6,650 nucleotides of DNA from Oscillospiraceae bacterium (GCA_018055565.1 JAGPHI010000050.1:1-6650), one strand, 5' to 3'. Shown: positions 1-6,650, numbered from the stretch's first letter. Numbers and translations: made by a program. The notes: a model not told the origin generated them from the sequence alone.

Positions 1-835
1 GACAGAAGCAGGCTATGTTGGCGAAGATGTAGAAAACATTCTTTTAAAGCTGATTCAAGCCGCTGATTTTGATATCGAACGTGCGGAACGCGGCATTATT
101 TACATCGACGAAATCGACAAAATTACGCGCAAAAGCGAAAACCCCTCTATCACACGGGATGTGGGTGGCGAGGGCGTGCAGCAAGCGCTGTTAAAAATTT
201 TGGAAGGCACGGTCAGCAATGTGCCGCCACAAGGCGGGCGCAAGCATCCGCAGCAGGAGTTTATCCAAATTAACACCAAAAACATTTTGTTTATCTGCGG
301 CGGCGCGTTTGACGGGCTGGATAAACTGATTCAAAAACGTACCGATACTTCCGCACTGGGCTTTGGCAGCAAGCTGAAAGACAAAAGCGAAGAAGCCAAG
401 CAAAACCTTTTGCGCCTTGTAGAGCCGCACGACCTTGTGCGTTACGGCCTTATTCCAGAACTGATTGGGCGTATTCCGGTGGTTACGGTGCTGAATCCGC
501 TGGACGAAGGCGCATTGGTGCGCGTAATGAAAGAGCCGAAAAACAGCTTAATTAAGCAGTATGAAGCGCTTTTGAAAATGGATAATGTGGAGCTTGATAT
601 CACCGATGATGCTTTGCATGAAATTGCTAAAAAGGCGATTGCGCTGAAAAGCGGCGCGCGCGGCTTGCGCAGCGTAATGGAACAAAACCTTTTGGGCATC
701 ATGTATGACATCCCCAGCGACCCCACTATTATCAAAGTTACCGTGGACGCCGCCACCATCAACGGCGAAAAGCCAAAACTGGAATATGGCGCAGTGCGCA
801 AGCGTTATAAAGCGCTTGCATCCGCCAATAAATAG
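1..835 (+). CDS. clpX: ATP-dependent Clp protease ATP-binding subunit ClpX (3' part)
   Basis: ClpX is the hexameric AAA+ unfoldase that recognises tagged or unfolded proteins in the cytoplasm, unfolds them with ATP and feeds them into ClpP. The reading frame is open from base 2 (base 1 ends a preceding codon) to a TAG stop, giving 277 residues. The family is about 410-425 residues, so the N-terminal zinc-binding domain and Walker A lie upstream of the window. Counting from the first visible residue, I see the pore-1 loop GYVG (4-7), Walker [11 protein letters not shown] (32-41), the RKH pore loop in [12 protein letters not shown], the sensor-1 region [12 protein letters not shown], the arginine finger in [12 protein letters not shown] and sensor 2 in [12 protein letters not shown]. 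Nothing looks broken. The next gene, lon, starts 181 bases downstream behind a terminator-like structure, so clpX probably ends its own transcript. The motif match leaves no realistic alternative; HslU would have a different loop set. Confidence 0.98.
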   Translation, partial: TEAGYVGEDVENILLKLIQAADFDIERAERGIIYIDEIDKITRKSENPSITRDVGGEGVQQALLKILEGTVSNVPPQGGRKHPQQEFIQINTKNILFICGGAFDGLDKLIQKRTDTSALGFGSKLKDKSEEAKQNLLRLVEPHDLVRYGLIPELIGRIPVVTVLNPLDEGALVRVMKEPKNSLIKQYEALLKMDNVELDITDDALHEIAKKAIALKSGARGLRSVMEQNLLGIMYDIPSDPTIIKVTVDAATINGEKPKLEYGAVRKRYKALASANK

Positions 836-841
836 CAGCGC

Positions 842-905
842 GGAGGCAGCCTTACGATAAGCGAGGTTGCCTCCTTTGGTAATTATTTCGGCTTATCGTT
901 TTTTT
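842..905 (+). terminator. Terminator with overlapping, pseudoknot-capable stems after clpX
   Basis: Two stems can be drawn by eye. Stem A pairs 842-853 (GGAGGCAGCCTT) with 863-874 (GAGGTTGCCTCC): 12 pairs including two G-U wobbles, a 9-base loop at 854-862, and only three T after it. Stem B pairs that entire loop, ACGATAAGC (854-862), with GCTTATCGT (891-899), nine perfect Watson-Crick pairs followed directly by a T-tract to 905. Stem B plus the T-tract is the better classical intrinsic terminator, but its 5' arm is the loop of stem A, so the two either exclude each other or form an H-type pseudoknot. It begins 7 bases after the clpX stop. The terminator role is inferred from stem plus T-tract; any regulatory switching is speculative. 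Confidence 0.75.
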
Positions 906-950
906 AAATAGCGTGGGGCATGTGGGCTTTTTAAACGGCGCGTATGCCAA

Positions 951-973
951 AGCCTTTAAAAGATTGAAAGGCT
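951..973. promoter_or_regulatory. Inverted repeat with 9-base spacer upstream of lon (possible operator)
   Basis: AGCCTTT (951-957) and AAAGGCT (967-973) are perfect 7-base inverted arms around a 9-base spacer. There is no T-tract after the second arm, which argues against a terminator. The repeat lies on the putative -35 box and spacer of the lon promoter, where a repressor would act. The 9-base spacing is like that of CIRCE, the HrcA operator, but the arms do not match TTAGCACTC/GAGTGCTAA, and the site does not match the CtsR direct repeat (GGTCAAA). The binding protein, if any, is unknown. The element could also act as an RNA hairpin in read-through transcripts. Confidence 0.4.
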
Positions 974-983
974 ACCCTATATT
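955..983 (+). promoter_or_regulatory. Putative sigma-A type promoter for lon
   Basis: A -35-like TTTAAA (955-960, four of six matches to TTGACA) is followed after 17 bases by TATATT (978-983, five of six matches to TATAAT). This would start transcription near base 990, about 27 bases before the lon ATG. The position fits an upstream terminator and a following operon. The -35 box is weak, as expected for a regulated promoter, but AT-rich stretches give such matches by chance. Confidence 0.35.
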
Positions 984-990
984 TTTAGTA

Positions 991-1010
991 GCGCGTTATG
1001 CGCATGGAGG
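991..1010 (+). promoter_or_regulatory. lon leader hairpin and ribosome binding site
   Basis: GCGC (991-994) and GCGC (1000-1003) can form a short hairpin with loop GTTAT, ending two bases before a strong Shine-Dalgarno sequence GGAGG (1006-1010). A T6 run separates GGAGG from the ATG at 1017, a 6-base spacing. If transcription starts near 990, the hairpin would sit at the extreme 5' end of the mRNA. The ribosome binding site is well supported and fixes the lon start; the role of the 4-pair hairpin is uncertain. Confidence 0.6.
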
Positions 1011-1016
1011 TTTTTT

Positions 1017-3455
1017 ATGGCCGATAAAGTAAAAATCATCTTGGATAAAAACCCCGATATTCTGCGCCTGCCTGCCATTGCGCTGCGCGGGCTTGTGGTG
1101 TTTCCCAATAATATTATACATTTTGAGGTGGGGCGCGCCAAATCCATTGCAGCTGTGGAATGGGCGCTGAATAATAATAACGCGGTGTTTTTGGTGGCGC
1201 AGAAGGATATGGATGTTGAGGAGCCGGCCTGCAAAGATTTGTTTCAATTTGGCGTTGTTGCTGAAGTAAAACAGCTTTTGCGTGTTTCTGATGATATCGT
1301 GAAAGTGGTTGTTGAGGGTAAATACCGTGCAAAGCTGCTTACACTGGACGGTACGGGGCGCTTTTTACTTGCATCCACAAAGCCTGCACCAGTGCATACG
1401 ATACGCGCCGCAGATGCCGCGAAAGCCGAAGCGCTGATGCGGGGCATTAAAGAAGCATTTGAAGAATACTTAGCGCTTAATCCGCGCATTTCAAAAGATA
1501 CGGTATTTAATATCATTACAAACGATAATCCGGCATTTTTAAGCGAATATATTCCCGCAAATTTGCTTTTTAAATATACCGATAAACAAGAAATATTAAA
1601 CCAAAATAGTGTCATTGCGCGCCTTGATGCTTTATATGCGTTGATAAAAAAAGAAAACAAAGTACTGGTTATCGAACGCGATATCGAAGACAAAGTCAAT
1701 GAGCAGATGGATAAAAACCAGCGCGATTACTATTTGCGCGAGCAAATGCGCGCCATATCCAATGAACTGGACGACAGCGATGACACAAGGCAAGAAAGCG
1801 AAGAATACAAGGCGAAAATTAAAGCGCTGCACCTGTGCGAAGAAGTGAACGAAAAGCTTTTGCGCGAATGCGAGCGTTTATACCGCATGCAAGGCTCTAC
1901 GCAGGAAGCCAGCGTGATTCGCACCTATCTCGACACCTGCCTTGCACTGCCCTGGAACACCTATACAGAAGATAAGCTGGACATCAAAAAAGCCGAAGTG
2001 ATGCTAAATAAAGAGCATTACGGCCTAAAAAAGGTGAAAGAGCGCATCCTTGAAATTTTAGCGGTGCGCAAGCTTGCGCCAACAGTAAAAGGGCAGATTA
2101 TCTGCCTTGTGGGGCCTCCGGGCGTGGGCAAAACCTCGATTGCGCGCTCGATTGCCGATTGCTTAGGCCGTAAATATGCGCGTATGTCGCTGGGCGGCGT
2201 GCGCGATGAAGCAGAAATCCGCGGGCACCGCCGCACGTATATCGGCGCAATGCCAGGCAAATTAATCAGCGCCATCACCACAGCCAAAAGCGCAAACCCG
2301 CTGGTACTGCTGGACGAAATTGATAAATTGGCAAGCGATTTCCGTGGCGATCCCGCTGCGGCATTGTTGGAGGCACTGGATCCGGAACAAAACTTCGCGT
2401 TTAAAGACCACTATTTGGATATCCCGTTTGATTTAAGCAAGGTGCTGTTTATCACCACAGCCAATACGCTGGATACCATTCCGCGTCCGCTTTTAGACAG
2501 AATGGATGTTATCGAGCTTTCCAGCTATACGCGCATTGAAAAATTTCAGATTGCGAAACGCCATTTGCTGCCAAAACAGCTGATACAAACAGGCTTAAAA
2601 TCCACAGTAAAATGCAGCGATGCCGCCATTTACTGTTTGATTGACAATTATGTGCGCGAGGCAGGTGTGCGCAGCTTAGAGCGCACCATAACCGAGCTTT
2701 TGCGCAAATGCGCAAAGCGCATAGCAGCCGGCGATGCAGAAAAAATGCAGTTAAACCCGCAGCTTGTTGCAGAGCTTTTGGGGCCTGCGCGCATCAAACC
2801 CGGCTTTCTTAGCCGCAAAGATAGCGTTGGTGTGGCAAATGGCCTTGCGTGGACAAGTGTGGGCGGCGAGTTATTGCCCATTGAAGTGCAGCTGCTGGAA
2901 AATGGCAGCGGAAAGCTGGAGCTGACCGGCTCGCTTGGCGACGTAATGAAAGAAAGCGCAAAAATTGCCATCACATACGCAAAGGCACACGCCGCAGACT
3001 ATCACATTGATATTGCCCGCTTTAAAGAGTTGGACATTCATATTCATGCGCCCGAGGGCGCAATACCAAAGGATGGCCCCTCGGCAGGTGTTACGCTCAC
3101 AACCGCGCTGATTTCGGCATTAAGCGGGCGCAAAGTTTGCAGCAATATAGCCATGACAGGGGAAATCACTTTACATGGGCAAGTGCTGCCAATAGGCGGC
3201 TTGAAAGAAAAAAGCATGGCTGCTTACCGCGAAGGGATGCACATGGTGCTGATTCCGAAAGATAACGAGCCGGATTTATATGAAATAGACGATGCTGTGA
3301 AAGCAGCTATCCAATTTATGCCCATGAAAAACCTGGACGAAGTTTTACAACTTGCGCTTTGCCGTGAGGATGCTGCCAAAAAAGCAAAACCGTCTGCAAA
3401 AACGGATGTTCTGGCGCAAAATCCAGCATGTGCCGAAGCGGTTATTCGGCAATAA
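1017..3455 (+). CDS. lon: ATP-dependent protease Lon (LonA type)
   Basis: Lon is a homohexameric cytoplasmic AAA+ serine protease (family S16) that degrades misfolded proteins and some short-lived regulators. The 812 residues compare with about 775-810 for typical LonA. Reading from the N-terminus there is a substrate-binding LAN domain (about 10-205, opening with [10 protein letters not shown]), a helical, partly coiled linker (about 206-330, rich in charged residues), the AAA+ module (about 335-590) with Walker A GPPGVGKT (366-373; K372), Walker B LVLLDE (D433, E434) and [12 protein letters not shown] near the arginine finger, and then the protease domain. The catalytic dyad is Ser689 in PKDGPSAG and Lys732, the second lysine of GGLKEK; the spacing of 43 matches S679/K722 of E. 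coli Lon. The long N-domain rules out LonB. A 30-residue Ala/Lys-rich tail follows the last conserved segment. The ATG is chosen for GGAGG six bases upstream. It is probably the first gene of the following operon. Confidence 0.98.
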   Translation: MADKVKIILDKNPDILRLPAIALRGLVVFPNNIIHFEVGRAKSIAAVEWALNNNNAVFLVAQKDMDVEEPACKDLFQFGVVAEVKQLLRVSDDIVKVVVEGKYRAKLLTLDGTGRFLLASTKPAPVHTIRAADAAKAEALMRGIKEAFEEYLALNPRISKDTVFNIITNDNPAFLSEYIPANLLFKYTDKQEILNQNSVIARLDALYALIKKENKVLVIERDIEDKVNEQMDKNQRDYYLREQMRAISNELDDSDDTRQESEEYKAKIKALHLCEEVNEKLLRECERLYRMQGSTQEASVIRTYLDTCLALPWNTYTEDKLDIKKAEVMLNKEHYGLKKVKERILEILAVRKLAPTVKGQIICLVGPPGVGKTSIARSIADCLGRKYARMSLGGVRDEAEIRGHRRTYIGAMPGKLISAITTAKSANPLVLLDEIDKLASDFRGDPAAALLEALDPEQNFAFKDHYLDIPFDLSKVLFITTANTLDTIPRPLLDRMDVIELSSYTRIEKFQIAKRHLLPKQLIQTGLKSTVKCSDAAIYCLIDNYVREAGVRSLERTITELLRKCAKRIAAGDAEKMQLNPQLVAELLGPARIKPGFLSRKDSVGVANGLAWTSVGGELLPIEVQLLENGSGKLELTGSLGDVMKESAKIAITYAKAHAADYHIDIARFKELDIHIHAPEGAIPKDGPSAGVTLTTALISALSGRKVCSNIAMTGEITLHGQVLPIGGLKEKSMAAYREGMHMVLIPKDNEPDLYEIDDAVKAAIQFMPMKNLDEVLQLALCREDAAKKAKPSAKTDVLAQNPACAEAVIRQ

Positions 3456-3465
3456 CGCGATATAG

Positions 3466-3482
3466 AAAAGGGTGAAAATTTG
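3466..3482 (+). promoter_or_regulatory. Ribosome binding site and TTG start of ysxC
   Basis: AAAAGGGTG (3466-3474) resembles AAGGAGGTG and sits 5 bases before TTG (3480-3482). In this frame there is no ATG or GTG between the lon stop and this codon, and the first internal ATG (residue 45) lies beyond the G1 motif GRSNVGKS. TTG is therefore the only start that leaves the GTPase intact. Confidence 0.8.
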
Positions 3483-4076
3483 AAATATTCCAAAGCCGAT
3501 TTTAAAGCCTCCTACGGTTTATCCTCGCAATTACCTGAAAGCGACCGCCCAGAGATTATTTTTTCCGGGCGCTCCAATGTGGGTAAATCGTCTTTAATCA
3601 ACAAGCTTTGCATGCGCAAAAGCCTTGCGCGTGTTAGCAGCACACCCGGAAAAACAGCTACGATTAATTTTTATGACGTTGATACGCTGTATTTTGTGGA
3701 TTTGCCCGGCTATGGTTATGCAAAGGTGTCGCAAGGCGAGCGCCGCCGTTGGGATGAGCTGATTAACAGCTATTTTGCCCACGCCCGCCATCGCACGCTA
3801 TTGGTGCAGCTTTTGGATGCGCGCCATGCGCCGTCGGCCGACGACCATATGATGCTGGAATATTTGCGCCACAATGCGCAGCCCTTTATCGTAGCGCTTA
3901 CAAAAGGCGATAAGCTGAAAAAGAGCCAGTATGAAGAAACAATTGCCACGTTTAAAGCCATTTGCGAGCCATATGGCTGCGCCGAAATTGTATTAACCAG
4001 TGCCGACAACGGGCAGGGTATTGAAGCGTTAAAAGACGTGATTGAAACTTATTTAACAAAGGAGCAAGCAGAATGA
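3480..4076 (+). CDS. ysxC: Ribosome biogenesis GTP-binding protein YsxC/EngB
   Basis: YsxC (EngB, YihA) is a TRAFAC-class GTPase that takes part in late assembly of the 50S ribosomal subunit and is essential in several bacteria. The 198 residues match the family's usual length of about 195-210. All G motifs are visible: G1 GRSNVGKS (30-37), G2 in SSTPGKTATINFY (T59/T61 region), G3 DLPGYGYA (74-81), G4 TKGDKL (141-146) and a G5-like TSADNGQG (173-180). The basic stretch ERRRWDELI after G3 is also typical. It lies 24 bases after lon, as ysxC follows lonA in B. subtilis, and its last four bases overlap lysA (ATGA), so it is probably cotranscribed and translationally coupled. The start codon is TTG. 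No truncation or odd composition is seen. Confidence 0.96.
   Translation: MKYSKADFKASYGLSSQLPESDRPEIIFSGRSNVGKSSLINKLCMRKSLARVSSTPGKTATINFYDVDTLYFVDLPGYGYAKVSQGERRRWDELINSYFAHARHRTLLVQLLDARHAPSADDHMMLEYLRHNAQPFIVALTKGDKLKKSQYEETIATFKAICEPYGCAEIVLTSADNGQGIEALKDVIETYLTKEQAE
4058..4064 (+). promoter_or_regulatory. lysA ribosome binding site inside the ysxC end
   Basis: AAAGGAG lies within the last codons of ysxC, 8 bases before the lysA ATG at 4073. Together with the ATGA stop/start overlap, it supports this lysA start and coupled translation. Confidence 0.75.
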
Positions 4077-5368
4077 CGAGCAGTGTTACCACCGTAAATG
4101 AAAACGGACGCCTTGCAATCGGCGGTTTAGATTGCGTTGCACTGGCCGAAAAATACGCCACACCTCTGTACGTAATGGACGAAAACGCCATTCGTGAAAA
4201 CTGCCGTGCGTTAAAAAGCTCTTTGGATCAATATTATCAAGGCAACGGCATGGTGCTATACGCATCGAAAGCCTTTTCCTGCAAAGAAATTTACCGCATT
4301 GTACAATCGGAGGGCTTGGGCATAGACGTGGTTTCCGGCGGGGAATTATACACGGCGCTGCAAGCGGGCTTTCCTGCCGACAAAATTTATTTCCACGGCA
4401 ATAATAAAACCTCGGTTGAACTTACAATGGCGCTGTCTCACAATGTGGGGCATATTGTGGTGGACAATATTACCGAGCTGGAGCTGTTAAGCGCACTAGC
4501 CGTTAGCGCCGATAAACAGGCGCAAATATTGTTTCGCATTAAGCCGGGCGTAGATGCACACACGCATGATTTTGTGCGCACGGGCCAGATTGATTCCAAA
4601 TTTGGCTTTGCGCTCGAAACAGGCGAGGCCGAGGCGGCCTTTCGCATGGCGCTTTCGCTGCCAAATATTACGGTGCACGGCATACATTGTCACATCGGCT
4701 CGCAAATTTTTGACATTGAGCCGTTTTGCCATGCAGCGCAGGTGATGTTGGATTTTGCAAATACAATGCGCCAAAAATACGGCACGGTTATTAAAGAACT
4801 CAATCTTGGTGGCGGCTTTGGCATACGTTATATCTCCGAAGACGATCCCAAATCACTGGACAGCTATTTGCAGGCGGTGTCTAAAATTGTGCAGGGCTTC
4901 TGCGCGCAGCACAACTTTCCGTGCCCCTCCGTTTGCATCGAGCCGGGGCGCAGCATTGTTGGCGATGCCGGCATCACATTGTACACCGTGGGCAGCGTGA
5001 AACACATCCCCAATTGCCGCACCTATGTGTCGGTAGATGGCGGCATGACGGATAACCCGCGTTATGCCCTTTATGGCTCGCAATATGAAATCACTATCGC
5101 CAATAAAGCTGCAAAGTGCAAAGACTTTACAGCTACAATTGCGGGCCGCTGCTGCGAAAGCGGCGATTTACTGGCTGAAAATGTGCGCATACAAGAGCCC
5201 GCGCCCGGTGATATTTTGGCAGTGCATGCCACGGGTGCATACAATTATTCAATGGCCTCCAATTACAATCGCGTTCCGCGTGCCGCAGTGGTAATGGTGA
5301 AGAACGGAGAGGATAGGGTGGCGGTGCGCCGTGAAACATATGCCGACCTTGTCTTACAGGATGTGTAA
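4073..5368 (+). CDS. lysA: Diaminopimelate decarboxylase
   Basis: LysA is a pyridoxal-phosphate enzyme that decarboxylates meso-2,6-diaminopimelate to L-lysine, the last step of the diaminopimelate pathway. The 431 residues are normal for the family (about 415-440). It has the fold-type III alanine-racemase-like barrel (about 30-300) followed by a beta domain. Visible residues are the PLP-binding lysine K66 in YASKAF, H207 in HCHIGSQI, the phosphate-binding glycine loop GGGFG (246-250), EPGR (290-293; R293 for substrate), CESGD with C361/E362 contributed by the partner subunit of the dimer, and Y390 in GAYNYSMASNYN. The CESGD and GAYNYSMASNYN segments favour LysA over ornithine/arginine or carboxynorspermidine decarboxylases. 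It overlaps ysxC by four bases and the next gene by one. Its place in a protease/ribosome-assembly operon has no obvious pathway logic; no other lysine genes are visible. Confidence 0.96.
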   Translation: MTSSVTTVNENGRLAIGGLDCVALAEKYATPLYVMDENAIRENCRALKSSLDQYYQGNGMVLYASKAFSCKEIYRIVQSEGLGIDVVSGGELYTALQAGFPADKIYFHGNNKTSVELTMALSHNVGHIVVDNITELELLSALAVSADKQAQILFRIKPGVDAHTHDFVRTGQIDSKFGFALETGEAEAAFRMALSLPNITVHGIHCHIGSQIFDIEPFCHAAQVMLDFANTMRQKYGTVIKELNLGGGFGIRYISEDDPKSLDSYLQAVSKIVQGFCAQHNFPCPSVCIEPGRSIVGDAGITLYTVGSVKHIPNCRTYVSVDGGMTDNPRYALYGSQYEITIANKAAKCKDFTATIAGRCCESGDLLAENVRIQEPAPGDILAVHATGAYNYSMASNYNRVPRAAVVMVKNGEDRVAVRRETYADLVLQDV

Positions 5369-6105
5369 TGGCTTACGGTGAATTTGCCTATTTTTACGAT
5401 GAATTTAACGACGATGCCAATTATGACGCGCTGTTTCACCATGTTTTGCGCAATTTGCAAAAATATGGTGTGCAAGAGGGCATTGTGGCCGATTTGGGCT
5501 GCGGAACGGGCGATTTAAGCTTGCGCCTATCTGCGGCAGGCTATGATATGATTTGCGTTGATTTATCGGAAGATATGCTCAGCGTTTTACGTGAAAAGGC
5601 GGAGGATGCAGGGATAGAAAGCCTTTTGCTTTTGCAGCAAGATCTTACAAAGCTGGATTTGTTTGGAACGGTAAAGGGCATGGTGTCCACATTTGATACC
5701 TTTAATCACTTGGGCGATTTTGCAGTTTTCAAAAAAGCGCTTGCCCGTGCGGCGCTGTTTATCGAAAGCGGCGGCGTGTTTATCTTTGATGTGAACACCC
5801 CTTATAAGCACGAACAAATTTTAGCCAATAACACCTTTGTGCTGCAAGCCGAAGATGCCCGCTGTGTGTGGAATAATCGGTACGAAAGCGCGCTTTCACG
5901 CACGCATATCACCATCACAATTACCTATACGGGCGAAAAAAACGCGATTACGGAAAGCTTTTATGAATATTATTTTTCAATAGAGCAGTTAAAAGAAGCT
6001 TGTGAAGCAGCCCAGCTGGAAATTGTGGAAATTTGCGACGGCGAAAGCTTTACGGATTTGCACGAGGATACGCAGCGTTATCTGATTTGCGCGCGCAAAC
6101 GATAA
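5368..6105 (+). CDS. Class I SAM-dependent methyltransferase (YqeM-like), substrate unknown
   Basis: The 245-residue protein is a predicted cytoplasmic methyltransferase with the Rossmann-like SAM fold. Motif I is VADLGCGTGDL (40-50), the acidic end of strand 2 is D65 in MICVDLSEDML (ribose contact), D92 in QQDL is the likely adenine-loop residue, and STFDTFNHL (107-115) is the post-strand-4 segment. The N-terminus (AYFYDEFNDDANYDAL) and general layout resemble the YqeM-type methyltransferases of Firmicutes. No DPPY/NPPY motif is seen, so an N6-adenine or N5-glutamine target is not suggested; the substrate may be a small molecule, RNA or protein. The start ATG overlaps the lysA stop (TAATG), with AGGATGTG (5358-5365) as a modest ribosome binding site inside lysA. 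hslO follows after 50 bases. The fold is secure; the specific function is not known. Confidence 0.88.
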   Translation: MAYGEFAYFYDEFNDDANYDALFHHVLRNLQKYGVQEGIVADLGCGTGDLSLRLSAAGYDMICVDLSEDMLSVLREKAEDAGIESLLLLQQDLTKLDLFGTVKGMVSTFDTFNHLGDFAVFKKALARAALFIESGGVFIFDVNTPYKHEQILANNTFVLQAEDARCVWNNRYESALSRTHITITITYTGEKNAITESFYEYYFSIEQLKEACEAAQLEIVEICDGESFTDLHEDTQRYLICARKR

Positions 6106-6140
6106 AATGTGTAAACACGCGCATGTATTATATTTGCAAA

Positions 6141-6148
6141 AAGGATGG
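6141..6148 (+). promoter_or_regulatory. hslO ribosome binding site
   Basis: AAGGATGG lies 7 bases before the ATG at 6156 and supports that start. The 50-base gap before hslO has no hairpin with a T-tract, so read-through from the methyltransferase gene is likely. TATTAT/TATATT around 6126-6134 could be a -10 box, but I see no convincing -35 partner. Confidence 0.65.
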
Positions 6149-6155
6149 TTAAAGA

Positions 6156-6650
6156 ATGCCTAAATTACTGCGTGCCATATCCGAAGATGGCGGCGTTATC
6201 ATATACGCGGTGGATTCCACCGAAATTGTGCGCGAAATGGAGCGTATTCATAAAACCTCGGCGGTTGCCTCGGCGGCACTGGGGCGCCTTTTAACAGCGG
6301 CTTGCATGATGAGCATGACCTTAAAGCACGAGGATGATTTGCTTACCGTGCGCATCAACGCAGGCGGCCCGCTAGGCACCTTGCTTGCAAGCGCAAGCGG
6401 TAACGGGCAGGTGAGGGGCTATGTGCAAAACGCCAATGTAAATTTGCCCTCTCGTGCAGATGGCAAGCTGGATGTTGGCCATGCCGTAGGGCACGAGGGC
6501 GTATTAAGCGTTATTAAAGACCTGGGGCTTAAAGAGCCTTATGTGGGGCAAGTGCCCGTTGTAACAGGCGAAATTGCCGAGGACATTACGGCCTATTACG
6601 CGGCAAGCGAGCAAACGCCCACCGTGTGCGCATTGGGTGTTTTGGTGGAT
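6156..6650 (+). CDS. hslO: Redox-regulated molecular chaperone Hsp33 (HslO), 5' part
   Basis: Hsp33 is a cytoplasmic holdase chaperone kept inactive by a zinc centre in its C-terminal domain and activated when oxidants form disulfides there. The frame runs open from ATG 6156 to the window end: 165 residues of the usual 290 or so. The visible part is the N-terminal folding domain, with recognisable segments EIVREMERIH, SAVASAALGRLLTAACMMSM, RINAGGPLG, GYVQNANVNLP, EGVLSVIKDLGLKEPYVGQV and EIAEDITAYYAASEQTPTV. The CXC and CXXC zinc ligands would lie beyond the window and cannot be checked. The start is supported by AAGGATGG seven bases upstream. It follows the methyltransferase gene on the same strand and is probably the last visible member of the lon operon, which would place two protein-damage responders in one transcript. 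Confidence 0.96.
   Translation, partial: MPKLLRAISEDGGVIIYAVDSTEIVREMERIHKTSAVASAALGRLLTAACMMSMTLKHEDDLLTVRINAGGPLGTLLASASGNGQVRGYVQNANVNLPSRADGKLDVGHAVGHEGVLSVIKDLGLKEPYVGQVPVVTGEIAEDITAYYAASEQTPTVCALGVLVD

Noticed and set aside
442..801. 119-residue open frame on the minus strand inside clpX
   Set aside because: It is antisense to strongly conserved ClpX coding sequence, has no ribosome binding site that stands out and no recognisable domain; it is a codon-bias shadow.
951..973. CIRCE (HrcA) or CtsR operator upstream of lon
   Set aside because: The N9 spacing resembles CIRCE but the arm sequences do not match, and no GGTCAAA direct repeat is present; kept only as an unassigned inverted repeat.
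836..1016. Riboswitch, small RNA gene or tRNA in the clpX-lon gap
   Set aside because: No conserved riboswitch core, tRNA cloverleaf or T-box signature is recognisable by eye; only the terminator and repeat structures can be supported.
1244..1699. 151-residue open frame on the minus strand inside lon
   Set aside because: Serine-rich composition is typical of an antisense shadow, and the plus strand is unambiguous Lon N-domain.
3908..3917. Second copy of CGATAAGC, matching the loop of the clpX terminator structure
   Set aside because: It lies in frame within ysxC as ordinary Gly-Asp-Lys-Leu codons of the G4 motif and has no flanking stem; coincidence.
4755..5000. Alternative plus-strand and minus-strand frames within lysA and the methyltransferase gene
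   Set aside because: They overlap conserved PLP-enzyme and SAM-fold coding sequence, with no domain or start signal of their own.
6109..6134. GTGT-AA-ACAC palindrome and TATTAT/TATATT before hslO as a regulated promoter
   Set aside because: Four-base arms are too short to stand out, and no -35 box lies at a proper distance; it was not listed as a separate promoter.

Overview
The window is a compact, single-strand (+) run of bacterial housekeeping genes. In order it holds clpX (3' part only), lon, ysxC/engB, lysA, a class I SAM-dependent methyltransferase gene, and hslO (5' part only). The clpX-lon-ysxC order is the Firmicutes (Bacillota) arrangement; Bacillus subtilis has clpX-lonB-lonA-ysxC, and here lonB is absent. 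With moderate G+C, AAGGAGG-like ribosome binding sites, a TTG start, and lysA and hslO nearby, this suggests an uncultured member of the Clostridia. That placement is an inference; genus and family cannot be read from the sequence. TAG, TAA and TGA all act as stops, so the code is standard.

Layout. Bases 1-835 encode the last 277 residues of ClpX, from the pore-1 loop to the C-terminus. Bases 836-1016 are the only substantial non-coding stretch. They contain a strong hairpin whose whole 9-base loop is exactly complementary to a segment just before a T-tract (terminator, possibly pseudoknotted or switch-like). Further down are an inverted repeat with a 9-base spacer lying over a plausible lon promoter, a small hairpin, and the lon ribosome binding site. 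Bases 1017-3455 encode full-length Lon. From there the genes are tightly packed: ysxC begins 24 bases after lon with a TTG start, lysA overlaps ysxC by 4 bases (ATGA), the methyltransferase gene overlaps lysA by 1 base (TAATG), and hslO follows after 50 bases and runs off the window. Genes 2-6 therefore probably form one transcription unit.

Function. ClpX and Lon are the AAA+ unfoldase and protease of cytoplasmic protein quality control, and Hsp33 (HslO) is an oxidation-activated holdase chaperone, so the segment is framed by proteostasis genes. YsxC/EngB is a GTPase for assembly of the large ribosomal subunit. LysA makes lysine from meso-diaminopimelate, which is also a peptidoglycan precursor. 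The methyltransferase has no assignable substrate.

I found no CRISPR array, mobile element, RNA gene, toxin-antitoxin pair, phage gene or novel multi-gene system. The observations most worth checking are the RNA/DNA structures between clpX and lon. The proteins look intact and conventional.
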